Assembly: GCA_018882725.1 (NCBI GenBank)
Contig: VERK01000019.1
Location: 1-18,292, forward strand
Length of the DNA stretch: 18,292 nt
Direction: 5' to 3'
From: Actinomycetota bacterium
GTDB lineage: Bacteria > Actinomycetota > Acidimicrobiia > Acidimicrobiales > Ilumatobacteraceae
Of this stretch, positions 8,377 through 14,484 are shown piece by piece (position 1 is the first letter of the stretch; every line of letters starts with the position of its first letter). Under the pieces are notes generated by a model that saw only the letters and a list, made by a program, of their open reading frames with translations, was not told the DNA's origin and did not search any database. Made by a program: the position numbers and the translations under genes.

Positions 8377-9369
8377 ATGCTGGACGAACGCAAGACAGCG
8401 ATTCTTCGGGCCGTCGTGCAGGAGTACATCGGCACCGGTCAACCGGTCGGCTCGTCGCACATCGCCACGGCACCGGGAATCAACGTCTCGTCGGCCACTG
8501 TTCGCAACGAGATGGCCGTGCTCGAACAAGAGGGTTACCTCGTCCAGCCCCACACCTCGGCCGGCCGTGTGCCCACCGACAAGGGGTATCGGTTCTTCGT
8601 CGATCACCTCACTCCGCACGGTCGTCTCGACGAGCTGAAGGTCGACCAGGTACGTCAGTTCTTCGACGGTGCGCACGGTCGCATGGAAGAACTCCTCGCT
8701 CGCACGTCTCACCTCGTGGCCGGCATGACCAACTACGCGTCGGTGGTGCTCGGACCGAGTGTCGAGCGGGCCGACGTTCGGTCGGCACAAGTGGTGGGCC
8801 TGGGGCCACGCTCGGCGCTGGCCGTGGTGGTGTTGGCCAGCGGAGCAGTGGAGAGTCAGTCGCTCGAGTTCGACTCCGAGGTGTCGGAGTCGCGTTTGAT
8901 GTCGGCGTCGGCGCACCTCGCCAAGTCGTTGGTGGGCCGCCCGTTGACCGGAGCAGCGGTGTCGCCGTCGGGTGACGATGCCATTGACGCCATCTGCAAC
9001 AAGGCGCTCACGGCGCTTTCGTCCACCTCCACTGACGATCCGGTGTTCTTGGGGGGCGTGTCGTCGATGGCGGCGGCGTTCGATGCGGTCGACGTGGTGC
9101 GTCAGGTGTTGCACACACTCGAGCAGCAGTACCTCGTGGTCACGTTGGTGCGTGACATTCTCGATCGCGGACTCTCGGTTGCGATCGGCGCCGAGCACGG
9201 TGTCGAGCCGTTGGCCAGTTGTTCGGTCGTCGTCGCTCCGGTGGTGGTGGACGGCCAGCAGATGGGAACCATCGGAGTCTTGGGCCCCACACGTATGGAT
9301 TACCCGCAAGCGCTGGCCACCGTCGAAGTGGTGTCCGATCGTTTGGGTCGCCGTCTCGGCGAGGGCTGA
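8377..9369 (+). CDS. hrcA: Heat-inducible transcription repressor HrcA
   Basis: HrcA represses chaperone genes by binding CIRCE operators and is kept active by GroEL. The 330-aa product begins with a winged-helix DNA-binding domain: MLDERKTAILRAVVQEYIGT, then NVSSATVRNEMAVLEQEGYL (36-55) with HTSAGRVPTDKGYRFFVD (59-76), all highly characteristic. The GAF-like effector domain and its inserted segment follow. It is 12 bp after the photolyase gene and 1 bp before dnaJ (TGA-C-ATG), so the two form an operon. No CIRCE sequence (TTAGCACTC-N9-GAGTGCTAA) is visible upstream, so autoregulation through CIRCE is not supported here; the likely targets, such as groEL, would be elsewhere. Confidence 0.95.
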   Translation: MLDERKTAILRAVVQEYIGTGQPVGSSHIATAPGINVSSATVRNEMAVLEQEGYLVQPHTSAGRVPTDKGYRFFVDHLTPHGRLDELKVDQVRQFFDGAHGRMEELLARTSHLVAGMTNYASVVLGPSVERADVRSAQVVGLGPRSALAVVVLASGAVESQSLEFDSEVSESRLMSASAHLAKSLVGRPLTGAAVSPSGDDAIDAICNKALTALSSTSTDDPVFLGGVSSMAAAFDAVDVVRQVLHTLEQQYLVVTLVRDILDRGLSVAIGAEHGVEPLASCSVVVAPVVVDGQQMGTIGVLGPTRMDYPQALATVEVVSDRLGRRLGEG

Positions 9370-9370
9370 C

Positions 9371-10486
9371 ATGAGCGACTACTACGAGTTGCTCGGCGTG
9401 TCGCGTGATGCGTCGCCCGACGAGATCAAGAAGGCGTATCGAACCAAGGCTCGCCAGTTGCACCCCGATGCGAATCCGGGCGACGCGTCGGCCGAGGAGA
9501 AGTTCAAACAAGTGGCCAAGGCGTACGAAGTGCTGTCCGATCCGGAGGCCCGCGCGCGCTACGACCGTTTCGGTGAGGCTGGTGTGGGTGGTGCCGGTGG
9601 TCAATCGGGCGATTTCTTCGCCGGCGGTGGGCTCGGCGACATCTTCGACGCGTTCTTCGGCGGCAATCCGTTCGGCGGTCAGCGCGGACCGTCGGGGCCG
9701 CCGCGCGGCCAGGACCTCGAAGTGGTGGCCGACATCGCGTTCGAACAAGCGGTGTTCGGCGCCACGCTTCCCGTGAACGTGCGCACGGCGCTCGCGTGCG
9801 ACGACTGTGAAGGCACCGGTGCCGGTGCCGGAACCAAACCGGTGACGTGCTCGGAGTGCAATGGTGCCGGTCAAGTGCAGCGCATTCGCCAGAGCCTGCT
9901 CGGCCAGATGATCAGCACACAGGCGTGTCAGCGCTGCCAAGGTGTGGGTCAAGTGGTGGCCACGCCGTGCACCGCCTGTCAGGGTCAGGGCCGTGTGGTC
10001 ACCGACAAGACGTATCAAGTCGATGTTCCGGCTGGCGTCGACACCGGTTCGACGTTACGGCTCACGGGTCGCGGTGCGGTCGGCCCTCGTGGTGGCTCGG
10101 CGGGCGATCTGTACGTGCACCTGCGCGTTGCGCCACACGATCGCTACGAGCGTGACGGTGTCGACGTGGTGACCGAACTCGAGATCTCGTTCGCTCAAGC
10201 AGCACTCGGCACGACGATCGAACTGGAAACACTCGATGGTGCCGAGACCCTGCCGATTCCTCCGGGAACCCAGCCGGGTCGGGTGTTCACCTTGCGCGGT
10301 CGCGGGGTTCCGCGTTTGCAGGGTCGTGGACGCGGCGACTTGCGGGTGGTGGTGCGGGTGGTGGTTCCCACCAAGCTCACCGATGCCGAGTCGGCGCTGT
10401 TGCGCGATCTGGCCAAGATGCGCGGCGAAGACGTTGCACCGGCCGAGCAGGGCTTCTTCTCGCGCATCAAGTCGGCGTTCTCGTGA
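9371..10486 (+). CDS. dnaJ: Molecular chaperone DnaJ
   Basis: DnaJ is the J-domain co-chaperone that delivers substrates to DnaK and stimulates its ATPase. The 371-aa product is full length. It has a J domain (1-68) with the HPD triad at 31-33 and a Gly/Phe-rich linker (about 69-108). A zinc-binding region has four CxxCxGxG repeats at 143-150, 160-167, 186-193 and 200-207. The C-terminal substrate-binding domains follow, up to RIKSAFS. ATG at 9371 is chosen because it gives the standard MSDYYELLGVSRDAS opening; the longer open frame upstream is only hrcA read out of phase. The hrcA-dnaJ-rsmE order marks it as the DnaJ copy outside the dnaK operon. Its stop overlaps rsmE by 4 bp. Confidence 0.97.
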   Translation: MSDYYELLGVSRDASPDEIKKAYRTKARQLHPDANPGDASAEEKFKQVAKAYEVLSDPEARARYDRFGEAGVGGAGGQSGDFFAGGGLGDIFDAFFGGNPFGGQRGPSGPPRGQDLEVVADIAFEQAVFGATLPVNVRTALACDDCEGTGAGAGTKPVTCSECNGAGQVQRIRQSLLGQMISTQACQRCQGVGQVVATPCTACQGQGRVVTDKTYQVDVPAGVDTGSTLRLTGRGAVGPRGGSAGDLYVHLRVAPHDRYERDGVDVVTELEISFAQAALGTTIELETLDGAETLPIPPGTQPGRVFTLRGRGVPRLQGRGRGDLRVVVRVVVPTKLTDAESALLRDLAKMRGEDVAPAEQGFFSRIKSAFS

Positions 10487-11154
10487 ACGATCGCCGTCGC
10501 GCGTCCGCGCACGTATTCGTCGACGATCTCGATGTGCCCGTACTCCAGTCGGATGACGCTCATCACTTGACGCGGGTGCTCCGTCTGCGCGACGGCGAGC
10601 GCGTCACGGCGAGCGACGGGCGGGGTCGTTGGCGCAACTGTCGATTCGACGGATCGGGGCTCGTGGCCGATGACGAGATCGAGTCGGAAGCATCACGTGA
10701 TGTCGTCGTGCTGTTCGCGTTGAGCAAAGGCGACAAGCCCGAGACCGCCGTGCAGAAACTCACCGAGTTGGGAGTCTCGCGCATCGTGCCGTTCGTGGCC
10801 GAACGTTCGGTGGTGAAGTGGGACGACGGTAAGTCGCAGCGCAACGTCGAGCGACTGCGCAAGGTGGCGCGCGAAGCGGCGATGCAGAGTCGTCAGGTGC
10901 GGCTACCCGTCATCGATGACGTACGGCCGTCGCTCGCGGCGGCGATCGCCTCGGTGGGAGATGTCGTCGTGGCCGAACCCGGTGGCGCGGCGCTCGATGC
11001 GTCGGTGACCGCGATCGCGGTGGGTCCGGAGGGCGGTTTCACGCCAGCAGAACTCGAGGGTCGGCGAACGGTGTCGTTGCCCGGTGGTGTGCTGCGCGCC
11101 GAGACCGCGGCGGTGGTCGCCGGGGCGCTCCTGGTCGATCGCCACACCCGCTGA
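10483..11154 (+). CDS. rsmE: 16S rRNA (uracil(1498)-N(3))-methyltransferase
   Basis: RsmE methylates N3 of U1498 in 16S rRNA using S-adenosylmethionine. The 223-aa protein has an N-terminal PUA-like RNA-binding domain (about 1-68, including DAHHLTRVLRLRDGE) and a C-terminal SPOUT methyltransferase fold. Characteristic motifs are KGDKPETAVQKLTELGVSRI (82-101), GPEGGF (181-186) and LRAETA (204-209), the last two forming the knotted SAM site. The GTG start overlaps the dnaJ stop (GTGA), indicating translational coupling in the hrcA-dnaJ-rsmE operon. Length is slightly below the usual 240-250 aa, because the N-terminus is short. Confidence 0.94.
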   Translation: MNDRRRASAHVFVDDLDVPVLQSDDAHHLTRVLRLRDGERVTASDGRGRWRNCRFDGSGLVADDEIESEASRDVVVLFALSKGDKPETAVQKLTELGVSRIVPFVAERSVVKWDDGKSQRNVERLRKVAREAAMQSRQVRLPVIDDVRPSLAAAIASVGDVVVAEPGGAALDASVTAIAVGPEGGFTPAELEGRRTVSLPGGVLRAETAAVVAGALLVDRHTR

Positions 11155-11156
11155 CC

Positions 11157-11175
11157 CGACCACGGAGAGTGGTCG
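11157..11175. promoter_or_regulatory. Inverted repeat between rsmE and the BldD-like gene
   Basis: CGACCAC (11157-11163) and GTGGTCG (11169-11175) form a perfect 7-bp inverted repeat with a 5-base spacer, 3 bp after the rsmE stop. No T-run follows, so it is a poor terminator. It lies 10 bp upstream of the TAGGGT hexamer of the regulator gene, where an operator would be expected. Confidence 0.35.
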
Positions 11176-11184
11176 TCGCCCACC

Positions 11185-11190
11185 TAGGGT
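11185..11190 (+). promoter_or_regulatory. Candidate -10 element for the BldD-like gene (leaderless)
   Basis: TAGGGT lies exactly at -12 to -7 of the ATG at 11197, as in leaderless actinobacterial genes. Its AGGG could alternatively be read as a Shine-Dalgarno core at 8-11 bases from the ATG. Confidence 0.4.
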
Positions 11191-11196
11191 GTCCGA

Positions 11197-11739
11197 ATGG
11201 CGAGGAAAATGGGGTCACGCACGGCGTCGGAGATCGACGCCGCCGATGCCGACGACCTCGAGTACGGCCGCCGCGTGGGGGAGCGTCTGCGCGCGATCCG
11301 TCAGCAGAAGAAGCTCTCGCTCAACGACGTGGAAGACGTGTCGGAGGGTGAGTTCAAGGCTTCGGTGGTGGGTGCGTACGAGCGCGGTGAACGCGCGATC
11401 TCGTTGCCGCGACTGCAGCGTTTGGCCGCGTTGTATGCGGTGCCGGTGGGGCAGTTGCTGCCGTTCGACCAATCGGCTCCGGGAGTCGACCCCGATTCGG
11501 TGGCCAGCCGCCCGCAGAAATTGGCGATCGACTTGGTGCGTCTCGGCGAGTTGAAGACGCCGGCCGCCAAGATGCTGCATCGGTTCTTCACGATGATCCA
11601 GGTGCAGCGCGGCGACTTCAACGGCAAGGTGCTCACGGTGCGTGCGCACGATGTGCGGGCCATCGCGGCCATGCTCGACGTTCCGCTCGAAGACGTGACC
11701 GCGCGGCTCGATCACCTCGGTTTGATCTTCCGCCCGTGA
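11197..11739 (+). CDS. bldD: BldD-like XRE-family transcriptional regulator with c-di-GMP signature
   Basis: BldD of Streptomyces is a repressor of development whose dimer is assembled by cyclic di-GMP. This 180-aa protein has an N-terminal helix-turn-helix domain (about 23-90: GERLRAIRQQKKLSLNDVED, then VVGAYERGERAISLPRLQRLA) and a C-terminal domain with QRGDFNGKVLTVRAHD. The RGD (138-140), 8 residues, RxxD (149-152) pattern matches the BldD c-di-GMP-binding signature with identical spacing. The N-terminus is about 20 residues longer than I remember for Streptomyces BldD. The stop overlaps the hemW GTG by 4 bp. In a non-sporulating actinobacterium it may control growth-stage or division genes rather than sporulation. 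Orthology is likely but not proven. Confidence 0.85.
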   Translation: MARKMGSRTASEIDAADADDLEYGRRVGERLRAIRQQKKLSLNDVEDVSEGEFKASVVGAYERGERAISLPRLQRLAALYAVPVGQLLPFDQSAPGVDPDSVASRPQKLAIDLVRLGELKTPAAKMLHRFFTMIQVQRGDFNGKVLTVRAHDVRAIAAMLDVPLEDVTARLDHLGLIFRP

Positions 11740-12818
11740 CCGCCGCTGCCATGTCCGAATTCGGCGTGTACGTGCACGTGCCGTTCTGTCGTCATCGATG
11801 CGACTACTGCGCGTTCGCCACGTTCACCGATCGAGATCACTTGATGGAGCGCTACTCAATGGCGCTGTGCACCGAAGTGGCGCGGGCCGTCGAGGCTGGG
11901 ATGCCGACGGCGACATCGATCTTCGTGGGTGGCGGAACGCCCACACGGCTCGCTCCCGATCTGCTGGCTTCGGTGATCGCTTCCATCCCTCGCGCCGCCG
12001 ACGCCGAGGTCACCGTCGAGTGCAATCCGGACGACATCACGGCCAAGTTGCTGAGTGTGTATCGCTCGGCTGGTGTGAATCGTCTGAGTTTTGGCGTGCA
12101 GTCGATGGTGAGCCACGTCCTGTTGTCGTTGGGGCGGACTCACGATCCTGCCAACGTTGAGCGAGCCGTCGCGCTGGCTCGTGCCGCCGGTTTCGACTCG
12201 TTCAACCTCGACATCATCTACGGCGCGCACGGCGAGACCGTTGCCGATTGGCGTGCGACTGTCGAGCGCGTGATCGCTCTCGACCTGCCTCACGTATCGG
12301 CGTACGGGCTCACCGTGGAAGCGGGGACTCCGTTGGCCGATCGGCCCGAGCAGTATCCCGACGACGACGTACAAGCAGAGATGTACGAAGTGGTCGACGA
12401 CTTGCTGACCGCGGCCGGTTTGGTCAACTACGAGGTGTCGAACTGGTCGCGTTCGGGTCACGAGTGCGAGCACAATCGTCTCTACTGGAAGCAGGGCGAC
12501 TACATCGGCTTCGGGTCGGCTTCGCACTCGCACCGGAGCGGTCGCCGCTGGTGGAACGTGCGCACGCCCGATCGTTTCTGCGATCTGATCGAGGCTGGCA
12601 AGTCGGCTGAGTCGTCGTTCGAGTTGTTGGACGACGAACAACGGCGAATCGAAGGACTGCAGTTGGCGATTCGCATGCGCGAAGGAGTACCGGTCGGGTC
12701 GTTTTCCGAGCACGATCTCGCGGTTCTCGACGGCCTCGTTGCGCCGGCTGGTGACCGCCTGGTTCTCACCCGACGTGGGCGGCTCATGGCCAACGAAGTG
12801 TCGCTGCGTCTGCGCTGA
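11736..12818 (+). CDS. hemW: Radical SAM heme chaperone HemW
   Basis: HemW binds heme and a [4Fe-4S] cluster and is thought to insert heme into target proteins; it was long misannotated as coproporphyrinogen III oxidase HemN. The 360-aa protein has the radical SAM motif CRHRCDYC (C18, C22, C25), GGGTP (65-69) for SAM binding, and the HNRLYW motif (246-251) followed by YIGFGSASHS, typical of HemW. The C-terminal winged-helix-like HemN_C region is present. The GTG start at 11736 overlaps the bldD-like stop; ATG at 11751 (MSEFGVYVHVPFC) is an equally good start. In many actinobacteria hemW lies directly between lepA and hrcA, so its place here is displaced. Confidence 0.93.
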   Translation: MTAAAMSEFGVYVHVPFCRHRCDYCAFATFTDRDHLMERYSMALCTEVARAVEAGMPTATSIFVGGGTPTRLAPDLLASVIASIPRAADAEVTVECNPDDITAKLLSVYRSAGVNRLSFGVQSMVSHVLLSLGRTHDPANVERAVALARAAGFDSFNLDIIYGAHGETVADWRATVERVIALDLPHVSAYGLTVEAGTPLADRPEQYPDDDVQAEMYEVVDDLLTAAGLVNYEVSNWSRSGHECEHNRLYWKQGDYIGFGSASHSHRSGRRWWNVRTPDRFCDLIEAGKSAESSFELLDDEQRRIEGLQLAIRMREGVPVGSFSEHDLAVLDGLVAPAGDRLVLTRRGRLMANEVSLRLR

Positions 12819-12830
12819 CCAGGGGTGGGT

Positions 12831-12847
12831 CGCCCCGCCGCGGGGCG
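12831..12847 (+). terminator. GC-rich hairpin after hemW, possible terminator
   Basis: CGCCCCG (12831-12837) and CGGGGCG (12841-12847) form a perfect 7-bp stem with a 3-base loop, 12 bp after the hemW stop. No T-run follows, so it is an atypical intrinsic terminator, though such U-less hairpins are common in high-GC actinobacteria. Confidence 0.4.
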
Positions 12848-12848
12848 G

Positions 12849-12854
12849 TAGGGT
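12849..12854 (+). promoter_or_regulatory. Candidate -10 element of the tRNA-Val gene
   Basis: TAGGGT lies 13 bp before the mature tRNA 5' end, predicting a precursor leader of about 7 bases. No clear -35 box is visible because the GC hairpin occupies that region. Confidence 0.35.
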
Positions 12855-12867
12855 AGGGGCGCATTCA

Positions 12868-12944
12868 GGGCGTGTAGCTCAGTTGGTTAGAGCGCCACCA
12901 TGACACGGTGGAGGTCCCGGGTTCGAGTCCCGTCACGCCCACCA
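12868..12944 (+). tRNA. tRNA-Val (anticodon GAC)
   Basis: The 77-base gene folds as a complete cloverleaf. The acceptor stem GGGCGTG/CACGCCC has 7 perfect pairs, the D stem is GCTC/GAGC, and the anticodon stem is CCACC/GGTGG. The loop ATGACAC places GAC at 12902-12904 (valine, reading GUC and GUU). The T stem has four pairs and one C-T mismatch at the base, with loop TTCGAGT. The CCA end is encoded (12942-12944). A tyrosine recombinase follows in the same orientation, so this gene is the probable attachment site of the downstream element, with an intact tRNA at the left junction. Confidence 0.95.
12917..12944 (+). other. Probable attL core in the tRNA 3' end
   Basis: tRNA-targeting tyrosine integrases commonly use the T-arm to CCA segment as the crossover region. 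This segment lies directly before the integrase region. A second copy, which would prove it, is not present in this window and would be expected at the right end of the element. The boundaries given are those of the T arm through CCA and are approximate. Confidence 0.45.
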
Positions 12945-13001
12945 TTGAATCCCCTGCACAGCGGGCATTTCGCCTCCGCTGAGCAGTTGCCGCCTGAGCT
13001 C

Positions 13002-13034
13002 CGTGCCACAAGGCGTGCCATACGCCGTGGCACG
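13002..13034. repeat. Strong inverted repeat with three CGTGCCA copies, candidate recombination accessory sites
   Basis: CGTGCCAC (13002-13009) pairs with GTGGCACG (13027-13034), and inside it GGCGT (13012-13016) pairs with ACGCC (13022-13026). That gives 13 paired bases with a 2-base bulge and a 5-base loop. The heptamer CGTGCCA occurs directly at 13002-13008 and 13014-13020 and inverted at 13028-13034. It lies between the attachment site and the integrase start, where integrase arm-type sites or excisionase sites are expected. An RNA hairpin in an integrase leader transcript is an alternative. Confidence 0.5.
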
Positions 13035-13046
13035 CGCTTCCAAGTC

Positions 13047-13072
13047 GATGTGTGCATACATGGGTCTACGTT
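13047..13072 (+). promoter_or_regulatory. Candidate promoter/operator of the integrase gene
   Basis: GATGTGTGCATACA (13047-13060) contains the near-palindrome TGTGTGCATACA (13049-13060), followed six bases later by TACGTT (13067-13072), which fits the TANNNT -10 pattern. A 26-base segment with the same layout is found at 16148-16173 (20 of 26 positions identical). TACGTT ends 7 bases before the GTG at 13080, so transcription could start at or next to that codon. Confidence 0.45.
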
Positions 13073-13079
13073 CGGCCAC

Positions 13080-14231
13080 GTGCAGGGAAGCGTGAGGCGG
13101 AGTCGGAACCGGTGGCAAGCCCGCTTCTCGGTGAAGGACACCCACAACGGCAAGTGGCGTCAGGTCACCAAGGTCCTCGACACGCGCCGTGAAGCCGAAC
13201 TATGGCTGCGCCAATCGACGAGCGAGTACGGACTTCACGCCCGAGGCGCACTCGGCGTCACCGTGGCCGAGTTCCTTGACGAATGGTTCGACTTCGCGAG
13301 CCACGACTGGTCGCCCCCCACGCGCCGCGAGACCACCTACGTGATCAAGCGACTGAAAGCCGACTTCCCGAACAAGCCGCTGGCGAAACTCGCAACCCGA
13401 GACATCGACCGATGGGTCACCTCGATGCGGCACAACGGACTGAAGCCCGCGACGATCGACCGCAAGTTCCGCATTCTCAAGGCCGCCTTGAAGCAGGCGG
13501 TCCGCTGGGAGTACCTGGTGGCCAGCCCCGCGGTCAACGTAACGATTCCGAGGCATTCGCGGACCCGGGTACAGGCTCCGAGCCATGACGAACTCTCCAC
13601 GCTGCTGGAGGCTTCGATGGAGTACAGCCACGAGTTCGGAATGTTCATTCGGCTTTCGGCGGCCACAGGCGCTCGACGCGGCGAGATCTGTGCCCTGCGG
13701 TGGAGCGACGTCGACTTCGACGGATCGACCATTCGGATTGCCCGAGCGGTCGTTCACGGTGACGACGGGTCGCCGGTGGTGAAGTCCACCAAGACCGGGA
13801 ACACCCGAACAGTGACCCTCGATCCAGGCACCGTGGGCCTCCTTCGTGCGTACAGGACCGAACGGGCCGAACAGGCGCTCGGCATCGGGGTTCGCATCGA
13901 GGATGGGTTCATCTTCAGTCACGAAGCCGACAGCAGCGCCCCCATTCGCCCCGACTACGTGACGATGACATTCGGTCGAGTGCGCGAGGAGCAAGGGCTC
14001 AGGCACGTACGCCTTCACGATCTACGTCACCATCACGCCACGGCTCTCCTGAACGCTGGTGTCGACCTCGCGACAGTTGCCGGTCGACTCGGTCATGCCG
14101 ATGGCGGTCGTACGACTCTTACGATTTACGCACACTTCATGCAGCCCGCCGATCGGGTTGCCGCTGACATCATCGGCGCGGTCTTGCAGCGATCGACAGT
14201 GACGAATCCGCCAGATCGCCGGATTTCCTGA
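13080..14231 (+). CDS. int: Tyrosine recombinase (phage-type integrase)
   Basis: This enzyme would integrate and excise the element at tRNA-Val. With GTG at 13080 the product is 383 aa, the usual size. An N-terminal arm-binding-like segment (GSVRRSRNRWQARFSVKD, 3-20) is followed by a SAM-like core-binding domain (about 60-155) and the catalytic domain. The catalytic residues are all visible: R199 in TGARRGEI, K238 in TKTGNTRTV, H313 and R316 in LHDLRHHHA, H339 in GRLGH, and the nucleophile Y350 in TIYAHF. The frame is open further upstream, back into the tRNA, but that part covers the inverted repeat and looks non-coding; GTG at 13050 is an alternative start. No Shine-Dalgarno sequence precedes 13080, but a -10-like hexamer does. 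Confidence 0.94.
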   Translation: MQGSVRRSRNRWQARFSVKDTHNGKWRQVTKVLDTRREAELWLRQSTSEYGLHARGALGVTVAEFLDEWFDFASHDWSPPTRRETTYVIKRLKADFPNKPLAKLATRDIDRWVTSMRHNGLKPATIDRKFRILKAALKQAVRWEYLVASPAVNVTIPRHSRTRVQAPSHDELSTLLEASMEYSHEFGMFIRLSAATGARRGEICALRWSDVDFDGSTIRIARAVVHGDDGSPVVKSTKTGNTRTVTLDPGTVGLLRAYRTERAEQALGIGVRIEDGFIFSHEADSSAPIRPDYVTMTFGRVREEQGLRHVRLHDLRHHHATALLNAGVDLATVAGRLGHADGGRTTLTIYAHFMQPADRVAADIIGAVLQRSTVTNPPDRRIS

Positions 14232-14484
14232 TGCCCACGTGGCTCAGGGCACAAACACCTGGCATCGGAGCTGAAATGGGCGCGGGGTCGAGAGCCGTGC
14301 CTCCGCATTGGCCTGGTGTGTTCGTTTCGGGTTGCTGGGTTGTGATGGCTCCACTGCCAGTTGGCAGGCGGCGTGCTCTGCGGCGCCACGCTGATCGCTG
14401 TGGGGGTCACGAGTAGAGGCTCTCGACACTTTGGGCCTCCCCTGGGAGGATTTTCGAGTGCACTAGGTGGCAACATTTTCCTGA
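14232..14484. other. Intergenic region between integrase and the zinc-finger nuclease gene
   Basis: These 253 bases contain no convincing gene. A 61-codon frame starting at 14231 (TGATG overlap with the integrase stop) has no recognisable features. The region holds a small hairpin CTGCC-AGTT-GGCAG (14354-14367) and the terminator-like hairpin near its end. A promoter for the next gene would have to lie in the last part, but I see no clear boxes. Confidence 0.5.
14436..14454 (+). terminator. Probable intrinsic terminator downstream of the integrase
   Basis: CCTCC (14436-14440) and GGAGG (14445-14449) form a 5-bp GC-rich stem around a CCTG loop, followed by ATTTT. The stem is short, but a T-run after a GC hairpin is unusual in this window and supports a terminator between the integrase and the next gene. 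Confidence 0.4.

Noticed and set aside
8972..9370. Extension of the dnaJ frame upstream into hrcA
   Set aside because: The extra residues are hrcA read out of phase. The canonical DnaJ start MSDYYELLGV is at 9371.
7486..9372. Long open frame (628 codons) on the minus strand across the photolyase and hrcA genes
   Set aside because: It is antisense to two well-supported conserved genes. Its composition (His, Arg, Val rich) is that of a reverse-complement shadow in high-GC DNA.
12900..13079. N-terminal extension of the integrase frame back into the tRNA gene
   Set aside because: The 60 extra codons cover the tRNA 3' half and the inverted repeat and do not resemble an integrase N-terminus. The recognisable protein begins at GSVRRSRNRW just after the GTG at 13080.
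14231..14416. 61-codon frame overlapping the integrase stop (TGATG)
   Set aside because: The overlap geometry is suggestive of coupling, but the product has no recognisable domain, is rich in Gly, Pro and Arg as random high-GC frames are, and lacks a ribosome binding site.
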